Assembly: GCA_947501275.1 (NCBI GenBank) | Contig: CANMVD010000001.1 | Span: 186,001-250,000 of the forward strand | Length of the DNA stretch: 64,000 nt | DNA from: an uncultured Tateyamaria sp. | GTDB taxonomy: Bacteria > Pseudomonadota > Alphaproteobacteria > Rhodobacterales > Rhodobacteraceae | Reading direction: 5' to 3' | Part shown: piece after piece, positions 34,228-43,371 of the stretch | Layout: every line of letters starts with the position of its first letter | Numbering within the stretch: position 1 is the first letter of the stretch | Translations under genes and position numbers: made by a program | The notes under the pieces: generated by a model | Told to the model about the DNA's origin: nothing | Databases searched by the model: none | The model's input: the letters and a program-made list of their open reading frames with translations, nothing else

Positions 34228-36410
34228 CGCCACGTGCCCCGCATTGCGTTCAGAGACACGGTGATGGACGAGGATGACATGGCCAGGGCCGCGATCAGTG
34301 GCGTCGCCAGTCCGACAACTGCCAAAGGCACAGCAATGACGTTGTAGAGAGTCGCAATACGGAAATTCTCGGTGATCCGGCGACGCGCGGCGCGGGCACA
34401 ACGCAGCGTTTCCGGCAAGACATCCAGACGCGTGCCCAACAGCACCATGTCCGACGCAACCCGGGCCGCATCAAGCGCCGATGCCGGAGACAGCGACACA
34501 TCCGCTGCAGCCAGTGCGCCGGTATCATTCAAACCATCCCCCACCATCAAGACGAAACGCCCCTGCGCGCGCAGCGCCTCGATCCGGGCCACCTTGTCCT
34601 GCGGCAAACACTGCGCGGCGGCTGTTTCAATCCCGACCTTGCGCGCCGTGGCGGCCACTGGCGCCGGGCGATCGCCTGACAACATCTCGATATGCACCCC
34701 CGCTGCCTTCAGTGCCTCGACAGCCTCTGCCGCGCCGGGGCGCAAACGGTCATCAAAGGCGATGGCCACAGGCGCGTCCTGCCCCAGATCCAGCCATGTG
34801 CACAACGTGTCTGCGCCATCTGTTTCGGGACCGGCCCACCCCGCACGGCCCAACCGCACAACACGCCCGTTCCAATATCCTTGCGTGCCAAGGCCCGGAT
34901 GCTCCACCACATCCTGCACATCCTGCACATCCGCTGCTGTGCCAACCTGTCGCGCAATGGCCTGCGACAACGGGTGCAGCGACGCCTCGGCCAGCGCGCG
35001 GGCGACGGCGCGCGCATCTGGAGGCAAGCCATCCCACCCGCGCACGTCCGGCACCCCATCCGTCAAGGTTCCGGTCTTGTCGAAGACAACCGTATCAACC
35101 TGCGCCAAACGTTCCAACGCCGTGGCGTTCTTGATCAAAACGCCGCGGCGAAACAAAGCGCCAGACGCGGCCGTTGTCACGGCAGGCACGGCCAGTCCAA
35201 GGGCACAGGGGCATGTAATGATCAAAACCGCCGCCGCAATGTTCAATGCCACGCGCATGTCGCCAGACCACAGCATCCACCCGGCCCACGCCAAAGCCGC
35301 CAGAATATGCACGCCCGGCGCATAAAGCGCTGCCGCTTTATCTGCGAGCGGCGTGTAGTTTGCCCGCCCCGCCTCGGCCACGGCCACAAGATCAGCCAGC
35401 CGATGCAGCGCCGTGTCCCGCCCGACAGCGGTGGCGCGCAAGGTGAGCGGGCCGCTCAACACCGTCTCACCTGCGGCCACTTTGGTTCCGGGTGCCGCAG
35501 GCACCGGCACTGTTTCACCCGACAACATAGAGCGGTCGAGCTCTGCCCGCCCTTTGATCACGACTCCATCGACCGCCGCGCGCGCACCCGCACGCACCAG
35601 CACCACATCTCCCACCGCAATTTCTGCAACGGGCACCTCTGTGGGGATACCTCCGACAATCTTGGTGGCGCGCGGCACTTCGAGCGCCGTCAGCTCTTCG
35701 GCCGCAGAACGGGCCGCTGTGCGTGTGCGAAATTCCAGATACCGCCCGGCCAGCAAGAAGAAGCACAACGTAAGCGCCGCATCGAAATAGGCGTGGTGGC
35801 CCGACAGAGCGGTTTCCCAAAGCGAGGTGGCCAGCGCTAGAACAATCGCCAGCGCAATCGGCACGTCCATCGCCAATTTGCCAACGGACAACGCACGCCA
35901 GGCCCCGGCAAAAAACGGCTGACCGGCAAAACCGATTGCAGGCAAGGCGATGGCAGCGGAAATCCAGTGAAACATGTCCCGGGTGGCATCCGTCGCCCCC
36001 GACCACACGGCCACCGACAACAACATGACATTCATGGCCGCAAAGCCCGCTACCGCCAGCCGCATCAACAGCGCCTGGCCAGCGCGCTGGCTGTCTGTGC
36101 TCTGCAATGCCGTCTGGTCAAGCGGATAGGCGAGGATTCCCACCTCGGCGAGGGTTGCGCTCAGGTCCTCGGCATCGACCACCCCTATTGGCGTCACATA
36201 AGCTCGTTTCAAGGTGAGGTTCACCCGCGCCGCTGCAACGTCCGGCCGCGCCATCAGGGCTGCTTCGGCATCGCGGATACAGTTGTGGCAATGAATGTCT
36301 GGCAGAGACAAAAGAACGTCATTGACGTGTGCGACTGCGCCCGCCTCCGGTTCGGGCAACGCCGCGCAACCGGGGCAGGCCATGGGCCGGGGATCGGGCA
36401 GAGCCGTCAT
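34224..36410 (-). CDS. ccoI: Copper-translocating P-type ATPase CcoI (FixI)
   Basis: A 728-residue P1B-ATPase that exports copper for cbb3 oxidase assembly. The N-terminus has a CPGC pair (Cys12, Cys15) and a heavy-metal domain with CHNC (Cys41, Cys44). The transport motif is CPC at 400-402 (TCPCALGLAVP), the phosphorylated Asp is Asp444 in DKTGTLTDG, and GDGLNDTGAL marks the hinge. The unusual dual metal motifs at the N-terminus are typical of FixI. It lies four bases after ccoH and overlaps ccoS. Confidence 0.95.
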   Translation of the reverse strand: MTALPDPRPMACPGCAALPEPEAGAVAHVNDVLLSLPDIHCHNCIRDAEAALMARPDVAAARVNLTLKRAYVTPIGVVDAEDLSATLAEVGILAYPLDQTALQSTDSQRAGQALLMRLAVAGFAAMNVMLLSVAVWSGATDATRDMFHWISAAIALPAIGFAGQPFFAGAWRALSVGKLAMDVPIALAIVLALATSLWETALSGHHAYFDAALTLCFFLLAGRYLEFRTRTAARSAAEELTALEVPRATKIVGGIPTEVPVAEIAVGDVVLVRAGARAAVDGVVIKGRAELDRSMLSGETVPVPAAPGTKVAAGETVLSGPLTLRATAVGRDTALHRLADLVAVAEAGRANYTPLADKAAALYAPGVHILAALAWAGWMLWSGDMRVALNIAAAVLIITCPCALGLAVPAVTTAASGALFRRGVLIKNATALERLAQVDTVVFDKTGTLTDGVPDVRGWDGLPPDARAVARALAEASLHPLSQAIARQVGTAADVQDVQDVVEHPGLGTQGYWNGRVVRLGRAGWAGPETDGADTLCTWLDLGQDAPVAIAFDDRLRPGAAEAVEALKAAGVHIEMLSGDRPAPVAATARKVGIETAAAQCLPQDKVARIEALRAQGRFVLMVGDGLNDTGALAAADVSLSPASALDAARVASDMVLLGTRLDVLPETLRCARAARRRITENFRIATLYNVIAVPLAVVGLATPLIAALAMSSSSITVSLNAMRGTWR

Positions 36411-36414
36411 TGGA

Positions 36415-36870
36415 TCAGCCCTTCACGTGCAAAGGAAGGCGCTGTTCGAACGAGGTCCCATCCTTGGCGCGGGCAACCACACGCACAAGCCAACTGCCTG
36501 GCGCAAGCGCAAGATCGGCGGTGTACACACGCCCGTCAAAAATCAGATCAGGGGCCACGTCCGCGGCCACATGCGTCGCACGCCCCACAATTACGTCCAA
36601 TTGCGTCACTCTCACTGGACGGTCCGACGCATCGTTGAAGCGTAGTGTCAAAATCCCCGCCTCGTGCTGAGCAACTGCGTGCCATCCCAACGTCATTTGC
36701 GCGGCCCGTTTCCTGTCAAATTCCTGGCTGGCAACATAGGAATTGCGCACCTCCAAACCCGGAAATGTGGCCACCGCATTGAAGGCCAGAGTGAGGTTCA
36801 CAGCAATGATGATGCCAAAGCCAGTGATGAACATGGCCGCCACGTGCCACCCTCTGAGTTCACGTATCAT
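36415..36870 (-). CDS. ccoH: cbb3 oxidase assembly protein CcoH (FixH)
   Basis: A 151-residue membrane-anchored protein with one N-terminal helix (HVAAMFITGFGIIIAVNLTL) and a periplasmic beta-sandwich. FixH/CcoH stays attached to the assembling oxidase and works with the CcoI copper pump. The block NSYVASQEFDRKRAAQ matches the family. Its ATG overlaps the ccoG stop by four bases. Confidence 0.92.
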   Translation of the reverse strand: MIRELRGWHVAAMFITGFGIIIAVNLTLAFNAVATFPGLEVRNSYVASQEFDRKRAAQMTLGWHAVAQHEAGILTLRFNDASDRPVRVTQLDVIVGRATHVAADVAPDLIFDGRVYTADLALAPGSWLVRVVARAKDGTSFEQRLPLHVKG

Positions 36871-38294
36871 TGTGCCACCTTTCCGTTGAATGAAGTGTCG
36901 CGGTAGGCCCGGTCACCGCCGCCCAGGGTCTCCACCCACAAGCGCACGTCGCTTGCCGCTTGGCTTGCTGGGTCAGACCCCGCAGGGGCCACTAGATAAA
37001 CACGCTGCAGGTACGTGGCATCGGCAGGCACTGCCACGGCCTGATAGGCTGACCCCTCAAGTTGCAAGCGGATTGTGGGATCGCCCTTGACCGACAGGCG
37101 CATGGTTTGCGCCTGTGCGGTCTTGTTGCGCAGTCGCACATCATAGGTGTTGCGAATTGATCCATCGGACAGGGTTACAAAGGTCGGATTGCGTACCGGG
37201 GCCACTGTCAGTTCCACGTCGGACCGTATGAACAGGGCAAAGACCAGACCAAAGCCAACCAAGGCCCACAGCACCGTGTACAGGATCGTGCGCGGACGCA
37301 TGATGTGCTTCCAGATGAGCTTGGGCGCGTTGCCTGCGCGCTCTGCCGCCTCGTCCGTCAAAGCCATGTAGTCGATCAGCCCCCGCGGTTTGCCAATCTT
37401 GGTCATGATGTCGTCACAGGCATCAATGCACAGCGCACATGTGATACATTCAAGCTGCTGCCCGTCGCGGATATCAATCCCAGCAGGACACACGTTCACG
37501 CACGCCATGCAGTCGATGCAATCCCCTTGGGTCTCTCCCTCGGGAACGTGGTGCTTGCGCGGCTCGCCCCGCCATGGGCGGTAAGCGACAGTCAGGGTGT
37601 CTTCGTCCATCATCGCGGCCTGAATGCGAGGCCACGGGCAGGCATAGTTGCAGATCTGTTCGCGCGCAAAACCCCCAAACAGAAATGTGGTTCCTGTCAG
37701 GATGGCCATGGTTGTGTAGGCCACCGGATGCGCATTCAGTGTCACCAGATCTCGCGCCAGCGTCGGTGCATCAGCGAAATAGAACACCCAAGCCCCACCT
37801 GTCGCGAGACCAATCAGCAGCCAGAGCGCCCATTTGGTGAACGTCAGCCTAGCCTTGCGCAGATCCCATTTCTTCTGGCGGTGCAGCCGCAAACGCGCGT
37901 TTCGATCCCCTTCGACCCAGCGTTCCACTGCAATATACAGATCCGTCCATACCGTTTGCGGGCAGGCATAGCCGCACCAGACGCGCCCCAAAGCGGAGGT
38001 GAACAGGAACAGACCCAAGCCCGCCATGATCAAAAGCCCTGCAACGAAGTAAAATTCATGGGGCCAGATCTCGATCCAGAAGAAGTAAAACCGCCGTCCT
38101 GCCAGATCGAGCAGAACAGCCTGATCCGGCAATGCCTCGCCCCTGTCCCAGCGGATCCAAGGCAACAGGTAATAGATGCCCAGCGTCACAGCCAAGATGA
38201 TCCATTTGAAACTGCGAAATCGGCCCGACACCCGCTTAGGAAAGATCGGCTCACGGGCAGCGTACAGGCTTGGCGTTGGGGTGGTTTCGGCCAC
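36867..38294 (-). CDS. ccoG: cbb3 oxidase assembly ferredoxin CcoG (FixG)
   Basis: A 475-residue membrane protein with about five helices, two ferredoxin-type 4Fe-4S sites (CIDCMACVNVCPAG and CITCALCIDACDD, about residues 260-310) and a C-terminal Ig-like periplasmic domain. CcoG reduces Cu(II) to Cu(I) for cbb3 oxidase assembly. The start is GTG at 38294. An FNR-type box lies about 60-75 bases upstream. The four genes ccoG-H-I-S are coupled by overlaps or short gaps. Confidence 0.95.
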   Translation of the reverse strand: MAETTPTPSLYAAREPIFPKRVSGRFRSFKWIILAVTLGIYYLLPWIRWDRGEALPDQAVLLDLAGRRFYFFWIEIWPHEFYFVAGLLIMAGLGLFLFTSALGRVWCGYACPQTVWTDLYIAVERWVEGDRNARLRLHRQKKWDLRKARLTFTKWALWLLIGLATGGAWVFYFADAPTLARDLVTLNAHPVAYTTMAILTGTTFLFGGFAREQICNYACPWPRIQAAMMDEDTLTVAYRPWRGEPRKHHVPEGETQGDCIDCMACVNVCPAGIDIRDGQQLECITCALCIDACDDIMTKIGKPRGLIDYMALTDEAAERAGNAPKLIWKHIMRPRTILYTVLWALVGFGLVFALFIRSDVELTVAPVRNPTFVTLSDGSIRNTYDVRLRNKTAQAQTMRLSVKGDPTIRLQLEGSAYQAVAVPADATYLQRVYLVAPAGSDPASQAASDVRLWVETLGGGDRAYRDTSFNGKVAQ

Positions 38295-38354
38295 GAAAAT
38301 CCCTCGTCAGGTTTGGCTTGCGCCTCCTTGTGACGGATTGCTGTGCGGGGCGCT

Positions 38355-38368
38355 TTGATTCAGGTCAA
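38355..38368. promoter_or_regulatory. FnrL/FNR box upstream of ccoG
   Basis: TTGATTCAGGTCAA fits the FNR consensus TTGAT-N4-ATCAA except for one base. It lies about 61 bases from the ccoG start codon and overlaps the last codons of the upstream LysR gene. It shares the GTCAA right half with the two other boxes in this window. Confidence 0.85.
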
Positions 38369-39241
38369 ATCCCGCGCTGCGCGTTTGATCCATTTCACAA
38401 ACGCCCTGAGGGGTGGGCGCTGGACACCGGGACGGGTCACAAGATGATAGCCCGCGCCCGGTTTATGCTCTTGTTCCAACACGATCAGGCGGCCTGCACG
38501 AATGTCGGCCTCGACAAACAATCGCACCGTCACAACAAGGCCTTGCCCGTCGCGCGCCCCGTCGATCAGCAAGTTGCCCGGTACGCGGGTCAGCGTACCT
38601 TGCACCCCTTGGCTGATGCCGTGATCTTTCAGCCATTGGGTGCTTTCGGTTATGCCGTTTTCCTCAAGCCATGGCAGTTCGCTGAGCACCTTGGCGTCAC
38701 GTGTATCTTTGCCCGCAACCAGATCAGGGGCGGCGACAATGACCATGGGCGATTCAAGCAGCAGATCACTGTCCACACCCGACCAGCCGCCAGACCCGTA
38801 GCGAATTGCCAGATCCACATTGCCCGGAGCGGGTGTCACCAGATCCGACCGCGGGTCGAGCGTCATGTTGATCCCGGGATGGATCGCGCGAAAGTCCGGC
38901 AGGCGCGGCATCAACCACGCGGCTGCGAAGGTCGGCGTAGGAGAGATGTGGAGGGGGCGCGCCGCCTCTGCGCCTGTCACAAGCGCCACAGCGCGGGCAA
39001 TGCTGCCAAAGCCATCGATGCATCCCTGAGCAAGGATTTCGCCATCATCCGTCAGACGCATGGCCCGCCCGGAGCGGTCAAACAGAGCCACGCCCAGATG
39101 AGCCTCCAATGTCCGCAATTGTTGGGAAATCGCGGCATGACTGACGCCAAGGGCCACGCCAGCCTCACTTACACCGCCCGTTTCGCAAAAAGCGGCAAAG
39201 GCCCGCAGCGCAGCCAGTGGTGGGAGGTCACGCCACATCAT
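38360..39241 (-). CDS. LysR-family regulator, GcvA-like
   Basis: A 293-residue LysR regulator with HTH at residues 5-65 (GGVSEAGVALGVSHAAISQQL) and the GcvA-type effector domain (PTPTFAAAWLMPRL, VDLAIRYGSGGW). It sits between the two cco clusters but is not a known part of cbb3 regulation. It is divergent from a two-gene unit coding for small proteins, which is its more likely target. Two adjacent ATGs (39241, 39238) are possible starts. Its 3' end contains the ccoG FNR box. Confidence 0.88.
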   Translation of the reverse strand: MMWRDLPPLAALRAFAAFCETGGVSEAGVALGVSHAAISQQLRTLEAHLGVALFDRSGRAMRLTDDGEILAQGCIDGFGSIARAVALVTGAEAARPLHISPTPTFAAAWLMPRLPDFRAIHPGINMTLDPRSDLVTPAPGNVDLAIRYGSGGWSGVDSDLLLESPMVIVAAPDLVAGKDTRDAKVLSELPWLEENGITESTQWLKDHGISQGVQGTLTRVPGNLLIDGARDGQGLVVTVRLFVEADIRAGRLIVLEQEHKPGAGYHLVTRPGVQRPPLRAFVKWIKRAARDLT

Positions 39242-39298
39242 ATGTCAGCAAAACTTACACAAGATCATTCCAATTGAGTCGCATAAATGGGCCGTTTG

Positions 39299-39310
39299 GT
39301 CAATGTTGAC
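39299..39310. promoter_or_regulatory. Dyad in the LysR/small-gene intergenic region
   Basis: GTCAATGTTGAC has two five-base arms around a two-base centre and lies between the divergent LysR gene (start 39241) and the small coupled genes (start 39344). It is a candidate operator for that LysR protein. It resembles an FNR half-site pair but the spacing is too short for FNR. Confidence 0.35.
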
Positions 39311-39343
39311 TGAATACATGTGAACCAATTCGAGGATGGAGAG

Positions 39344-39472
39344 ATGATTGACATCTACGCCAAAACTTTCATGACCGCGACCCGTCAACGTCCCTGTGTG
39401 CGGGTCAAGGCAGAGCGCCGGCATTGGTGGTTGCGCGCCCAAACCCGCTGCATTGATTTGGACAAACTATGA
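39344..39472 (+). CDS. Small ORF (42 aa) coupled to DUF6552-like gene
   Basis: An ATG at 39344 with GGAGAG just ahead opens a 42-codon frame whose TGA overlaps the ATG of the next gene as ATGA. The peptide is basic and aromatic (MIDIYAKTFMTATRQRP start, ERRHWWLRAQ near the end) with no membrane segment. The ribosome site and the exact overlap suggest real translation, either as a small protein or as a leader that couples translation to the membrane protein. I recognise no homologue. Confidence 0.55.
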   Translation: MIDIYAKTFMTATRQRPCVRVKAERRHWWLRAQTRCIDLDKL

Positions 39473-39705
39473 ATACGTTGACGCTGTCGGCACGCGGAAC
39501 CGATACGGTAAAATGGGCTGCGTCCGCAGCTCAGATTGCGGGCTACGGGGCCACTGCGATGGGCGCAAGCCCGCTTAACCTCTATTGCTTTGTGATAGGT
39601 ATCGTGGGGTGGTTCATTGTTGGCGTGCAATGGAACGACCGCGCAATCATGCTGATCCATGTCGTGGCCCTTGCGGCCATGCTGGTTGGGCTGATGTCAG
39701 CCTGA
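39469..39705 (+). CDS. Small membrane protein, DUF6552-like
   Basis: A 78-residue protein with two or three membrane helices. ASAAQIAGYGATAMGASPLN leads into the hydrophobic FVIGIVGWFIVGVQW, then NDRAIMLIHVVALAAMLVG. It matches a small membrane family common in Rhodobacterales that I recall as DUF6552. Its function is unknown. Translation is coupled to the 42-residue ORF before it. It converges on ccoP. Confidence 0.75.
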   Translation: MNTLTLSARGTDTVKWAASAAQIAGYGATAMGASPLNLYCFVIGIVGWFIVGVQWNDRAIMLIHVVALAAMLVGLMSA

Positions 39706-39759
39706 CAAATTCGGGCGCGGCGGCTTGCTCCCCCAGCCGCGCCCGGCTCCCTGATGGGC

Positions 39760-40626
39760 TTACTGCCCACCTCCCCTGCTGTGCACATAAAGCGAGACGG
39801 CGCGCACTTCCGCCTCGCTTAGCCGCCCTTGCCACGGTGGCATGACGCCAAAGCGGCTATACGTCACCGTTTCGATCAATGTGTCGGTATCCCCCCCATA
39901 AAGCCAAATCGCGTCGGCCAGATTGGGTGCCCCCTGATAGATGTCGCCCAAGCCCTCATCGCCATGACAAGCGGAACAATTGTCGAGGTAGACCTCTTCT
40001 CCGGCCGTGACCAAGGCGGCATTATCAGGCGTGCCGGACAGGGACTTGACGTATTGGACCACTGACAGGATCTCGGGTTCTTCAAGGATCTCGCCAAAGA
40101 CGGGCATCTGGGAATAGCGACTGTCGAGATCTTCGTCGTTCCGGATGCCGTGGGCGATGGTGTCGTGGATGGATTCGATGTCTCCTCCCCACAACCAGTC
40201 ATCGTCCAGCAGATTGGGATAGCCAACCGCCCCCGCAGCGCCGGAACCGTGGCACTGCGCACACCAAGTGCGGAACACAGCCCCTCCTGCAGACGTTGCG
40301 TATTGCATTAACTCCGCATCGCCGCTGACTTCGGTCAATTCGGCCGCTGTCAGGCGCGCGTTGATCGGGCCATTTGCAGCCTCAACCAGGGCGATGTCCT
40401 CGGCGACTTCGGCGCGGGTGGAATACCCCAGCAACCCCGCCGTCGCAGAATTGACCATGGGCCAAGCGGGGTAGGCAATGGTATAGCCGACCCCCCAGAT
40501 GATGCAGAGGTAAAAGCTCCACAACCACCAGCGCGGCAGAGGGTTGTTCAGTTCCTTGATGCCGTCCCATTCGTGACCCGTGGTATCCACTTGGGTTTCG
40601 GGATCGATGTCGGGTGCGTTGCTCAT
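39760..40626 (-). CDS. ccoP: cbb3 cytochrome oxidase subunit III (dihaem cytochrome c)
   Basis: A 288-residue membrane-anchored cytochrome with two c-type haem sites, C122-AQ-C125-H126 and C217-SA-C220-H221, each followed by a methionine-containing ligand region (YSQMPVFG, GVMPPW). The N-terminal helix (LWSFYLCIIWGVGYTI) and the preceding NNPLPRWW are family hallmarks. It passes electrons from the bc1 complex or soluble cytochromes to CcoO. Its start overlaps the ccoQ stop by four bases. Confidence 0.95.
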   Translation of the reverse strand: MSNAPDIDPETQVDTTGHEWDGIKELNNPLPRWWLWSFYLCIIWGVGYTIAYPAWPMVNSATAGLLGYSTRAEVAEDIALVEAANGPINARLTAAELTEVSGDAELMQYATSAGGAVFRTWCAQCHGSGAAGAVGYPNLLDDDWLWGGDIESIHDTIAHGIRNDEDLDSRYSQMPVFGEILEEPEILSVVQYVKSLSGTPDNAALVTAGEEVYLDNCSACHGDEGLGDIYQGAPNLADAIWLYGGDTDTLIETVTYSRFGVMPPWQGRLSEAEVRAVSLYVHSRGGGQ

Positions 40627-40808
40627 GTCCGGTCCTCCTCTGGACCCAAGGGGGCGTCGTCATTGCGGAACGGGATTGCAGCTGTGTCCCGGTGAATAGC
40701 GCGGGATCCCGGCCGGATGACCCAAAGAAAGACGCCTAAAAAGACAGTGAACAACAGCAGCAACATCCAGCTGTCAGCGAATTCACGTAGCAGGCTATAG
40801 GTTTCCAT
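40623..40808 (-). CDS. ccoQ: cbb3 oxidase subunit CcoQ
   Basis: A 61-residue single-helix subunit (MLLLLFTVFLGVFLWVIRPG) with a polar C-terminus. CcoQ stabilises the core cbb3 complex and protects it from oxygen damage. The order ccoN-ccoO-ccoQ-ccoP is canonical. Confidence 0.92.
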   Translation of the reverse strand: METYSLLREFADSWMLLLLFTVFLGVFLWVIRPGSRAIHRDTAAIPFRNDDAPLGPEEDRT

Positions 40809-40822
40809 ATCTGTCCCCTTTC

Positions 40823-41548
40823 CTAGCGGTTGGCGTCAGCAACGAAGGTCGAAAAGTCGACCAGCGTGCCAAGCATCTGGAGGTAAGCGATCAGCGCGTC
40901 GGCTTCGGAAATCCCCGCAGCCCCGTCAAAGTTGCGCACTTGTGCACCGGGATAGCGTTCAAGCAGCCCGTCAAAGTCGCTGTCAGGATCGGCTTGAGCC
41001 CGGAAATCAACGCTTGCCAGTTCGATCATTTCTTCGGTGTAGGGCACCCCGACCATTCGGTGCGTGGCCAGCAATTCCTGTATGTGCTCCCCATCGATCC
41101 GGCGGCGTTCGAGGAAATCGTATTTCGGCATGACAGATTCTGGCACCACCGATTGCGGATCGCGCAGGTGCACCAGATGCCAGTCATCCGAATAGCGCCC
41201 TCCGACCCGCGCCAGATCAGGCCCGGTCCGTTTGGACCCCCACTGGAACGGGTGGTCATACATCGATTCAGCGGCAAGACTGTAGTGCCCATAGCGTTCG
41301 ACCTCGTCCCGCATGGGTCGGATCATCTGGCTGTGGCACACGTAGCAGCCTTCGCGCACGTAGATGTCACGCCCCGCCAGTTCGAGAGGCGAGTAAGGGC
41401 GCACCCCTTCCACCTTCTCGATTGTGTTTTCGAGGTAGAACAAGGGGGCGATCTGCACGATCCCCCCGATGGTCACCACCAGAAAACTGAAGACCAGCAA
41501 AAGGGTTGCGTTGCGTTCTAGAATTTTGTGTTTGTCGAGGAATGCCAT
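40823..41548 (-). CDS. ccoO: cbb3 oxidase subunit II (monohaem cytochrome c)
   Basis: A 241-residue membrane-anchored cytochrome c with one helix near residues 15-38 and the haem site C68-YV-C71-H72 ([13 protein letters not shown]). It takes electrons from CcoP and hands them to the CcoN haem-copper centre. It starts 13 bases after ccoN. Confidence 0.95.
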   Translation of the reverse strand: MAFLDKHKILERNATLLLVFSFLVVTIGGIVQIAPLFYLENTIEKVEGVRPYSPLELAGRDIYVREGCYVCHSQMIRPMRDEVERYGHYSLAAESMYDHPFQWGSKRTGPDLARVGGRYSDDWHLVHLRDPQSVVPESVMPKYDFLERRRIDGEHIQELLATHRMVGVPYTEEMIELASVDFRAQADPDSDFDGLLERYPGAQVRNFDGAAGISEADALIAYLQMLGTLVDFSTFVADANR

Positions 41549-41561
41549 GTCTGTCCCTCCT

Positions 41562-43163
41562 TTATTCGGCAGGGACGGCTGTGGAGAGCGGTGCCTTGGC
41601 AGGCGCGGCTTTCACAGTCATCCAGAGGTTATAGCACATCACGCAGGCCCCGGCGAGGAACAGCGTCCCGCCCAAACCGCGCACCACATACATCGGGAAC
41701 TTGGCGCTTACGGTGTCGGCAAACGAGTTCACGAGGAAGCCATTGGCGTCGACTTCGCGCCACATCAGGCCTTCCATGATGCCGGTGACCCACATCGATG
41801 CCGCGTAGAGCACGATGCCGATGGTCGCGAGCCAGAAGTGCCAGCTGACCAGACGCAGGGAATAAAGCGCCTCGCGTTTCCACAGTACCGGCGTCAGGTA
41901 GTAAAGCGCGCCAAAGGTGATCAGCCCGTTCCAACCCAAGGCACCGGAATGCACGTGACCAATGGTCCAGTCTGTGTAGTGCGACAGCGAGTTCACCGCG
42001 CGGATAGACATCATTGGACCCTCAAATGTGGACATGCCGTAGAAAGCGAGGCTGGTCACCATCATCCGCAGCACCGGGTCGGTGCGCAGCTTGTCCCAGG
42101 CGCCTTGCAGCGTCATGAGGCCGTTGATCATGCCTCCCCAGCTCGGCATCCACAGGATGATCGAGAACACCATGCCGAGGGTCGACGCCCAGTCCGGCAA
42201 TGCAGTGTAGTGCAAGTGGTGCGGTCCCGCCCAGATGTACAGAAAGATCAACGCCCAGAAGTGGATGATCGACAGCTTGTAGGAGAACACAGGACGGTTC
42301 GCCTGCTTGGGCACAAAGTAGTACATCATGCCCAGGAAACCGGCTGTCAGGAAGAACCCGACTGCATTGTGGCCGTACCACCACTGTACCATTGCATCCT
42401 GTACTCCGGCAAAGACCTGCACGGATTTGGAGCCGTAAACACTGACCGGGATCGAAATGTTGTTGATCAGGTGCAGCATCGCAACTGTCACAATGAAGGA
42501 CAGCAGGAACCAGTTGGCGACATAGATATGAGGTTCGCGCCGCTTGATGATCGTGCCAAGGTAGACGGCCAGGTAGCTGACCCAAACGATGGTGAGCCAG
42601 ATGTCGATATACCACTCAGGCTCGGCATATTCCTTGGATTGGGTGCCGCCCAGCAGATAGCCGGTGGCGGCCAGCACGATGAACAGTTGATAGCCCCAGA
42701 ACACAAACCAGGACAGGTTGCCGCCCCACAGCCGCGCCGCACAGGTCCGTTGGACGATAAAGAAGGAAGAGGCAATCAACGCATTGCCTCCAAACGCAAA
42801 AATCACCGCAGAGGTGTGCAGGGGACGCAGGCGGCCAAAGTTGGTATAGCCCTCTGCCCAGTCAAGGTTGAGCGCGGGAAAGGCGAGCTGGAAGGCGATG
42901 ATAACGCCCACCAGAAAGCCGGCAATCCCCCAAAACGCCGTCGCAATCACTCCGGCGCGGATCACCCCATCCATATATTCGTTTTGCGGGGCGGGAATGC
43001 GTGGTTCGTCTGTCTGGCGCACTTCCCACAAAAACATCGCGCCTGCGATCAGCATGATCAGCACCGCATGCACCTGATAGGCCAGATCGCGCCCGTAATT
43101 GGCGGCGATTGCCGCTGCCAATGCCACAAGGCCAAGCACGATCAGCTTTATGTATTGTCCCAT
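41562..43163 (-). CDS. ccoN: cbb3 cytochrome oxidase catalytic subunit I
   Basis: A 533-residue haem-copper oxidase subunit with about twelve helices. Copper and haem ligands appear in [13 protein letters not shown] (copper-ligand His region), [10 protein letters not shown] and [11 protein letters not shown]. The open frame extends to 43304, but [13 protein letters not shown] at 43163 with GAAGGGA before it is the family start. An FNR box lies about 100 bases upstream. This terminal oxidase has very high oxygen affinity and serves microaerobic respiration. Confidence 0.96.
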   Translation of the reverse strand: MGQYIKLIVLGLVALAAAIAANYGRDLAYQVHAVLIMLIAGAMFLWEVRQTDEPRIPAPQNEYMDGVIRAGVIATAFWGIAGFLVGVIIAFQLAFPALNLDWAEGYTNFGRLRPLHTSAVIFAFGGNALIASSFFIVQRTCAARLWGGNLSWFVFWGYQLFIVLAATGYLLGGTQSKEYAEPEWYIDIWLTIVWVSYLAVYLGTIIKRREPHIYVANWFLLSFIVTVAMLHLINNISIPVSVYGSKSVQVFAGVQDAMVQWWYGHNAVGFFLTAGFLGMMYYFVPKQANRPVFSYKLSIIHFWALIFLYIWAGPHHLHYTALPDWASTLGMVFSIILWMPSWGGMINGLMTLQGAWDKLRTDPVLRMMVTSLAFYGMSTFEGPMMSIRAVNSLSHYTDWTIGHVHSGALGWNGLITFGALYYLTPVLWKREALYSLRLVSWHFWLATIGIVLYAASMWVTGIMEGLMWREVDANGFLVNSFADTVSAKFPMYVVRGLGGTLFLAGACVMCYNLWMTVKAAPAKAPLSTAVPAE

Positions 43164-43262
43164 TGTTCGTTCCCTTCTTGCACGCGCGAGGGCGAACCCG
43201 AATCCGGGGATACCTTTTGCGTTTGACTGGCCCCTTCTCACCTGAAGTGGCGGGGCGGGTCT

Positions 43263-43276
43263 TTGATCTGGGTCAA
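43263..43276. promoter_or_regulatory. FnrL/FNR box shared by ccoN and the universal stress gene
   Basis: TTGATCTGGGTCAA fits TTGAT-N4-ATCAA with one change. It lies about midway between the divergent starts of ccoNOQP (43163) and the stress protein gene (43372) and could act on both. Confidence 0.88.
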
Positions 43277-43371
43277 TGAAGTGGCGCAGTTTGGTTGACC
43301 GCAATCAAAGCGGTCCCGCCGCCCAGAGATCACACTGCAAGGAACAAAGCGCCAAAAAGGAGTTTCGTATT

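Noticed and set aside
41469-43226. 585-codon open frame on the plus strand opposite ccoN
   Set aside because: It is antisense to a full set of ccoN motifs, and its composition (Gln, His and Arg-rich) is that of a GC-rich shadow.
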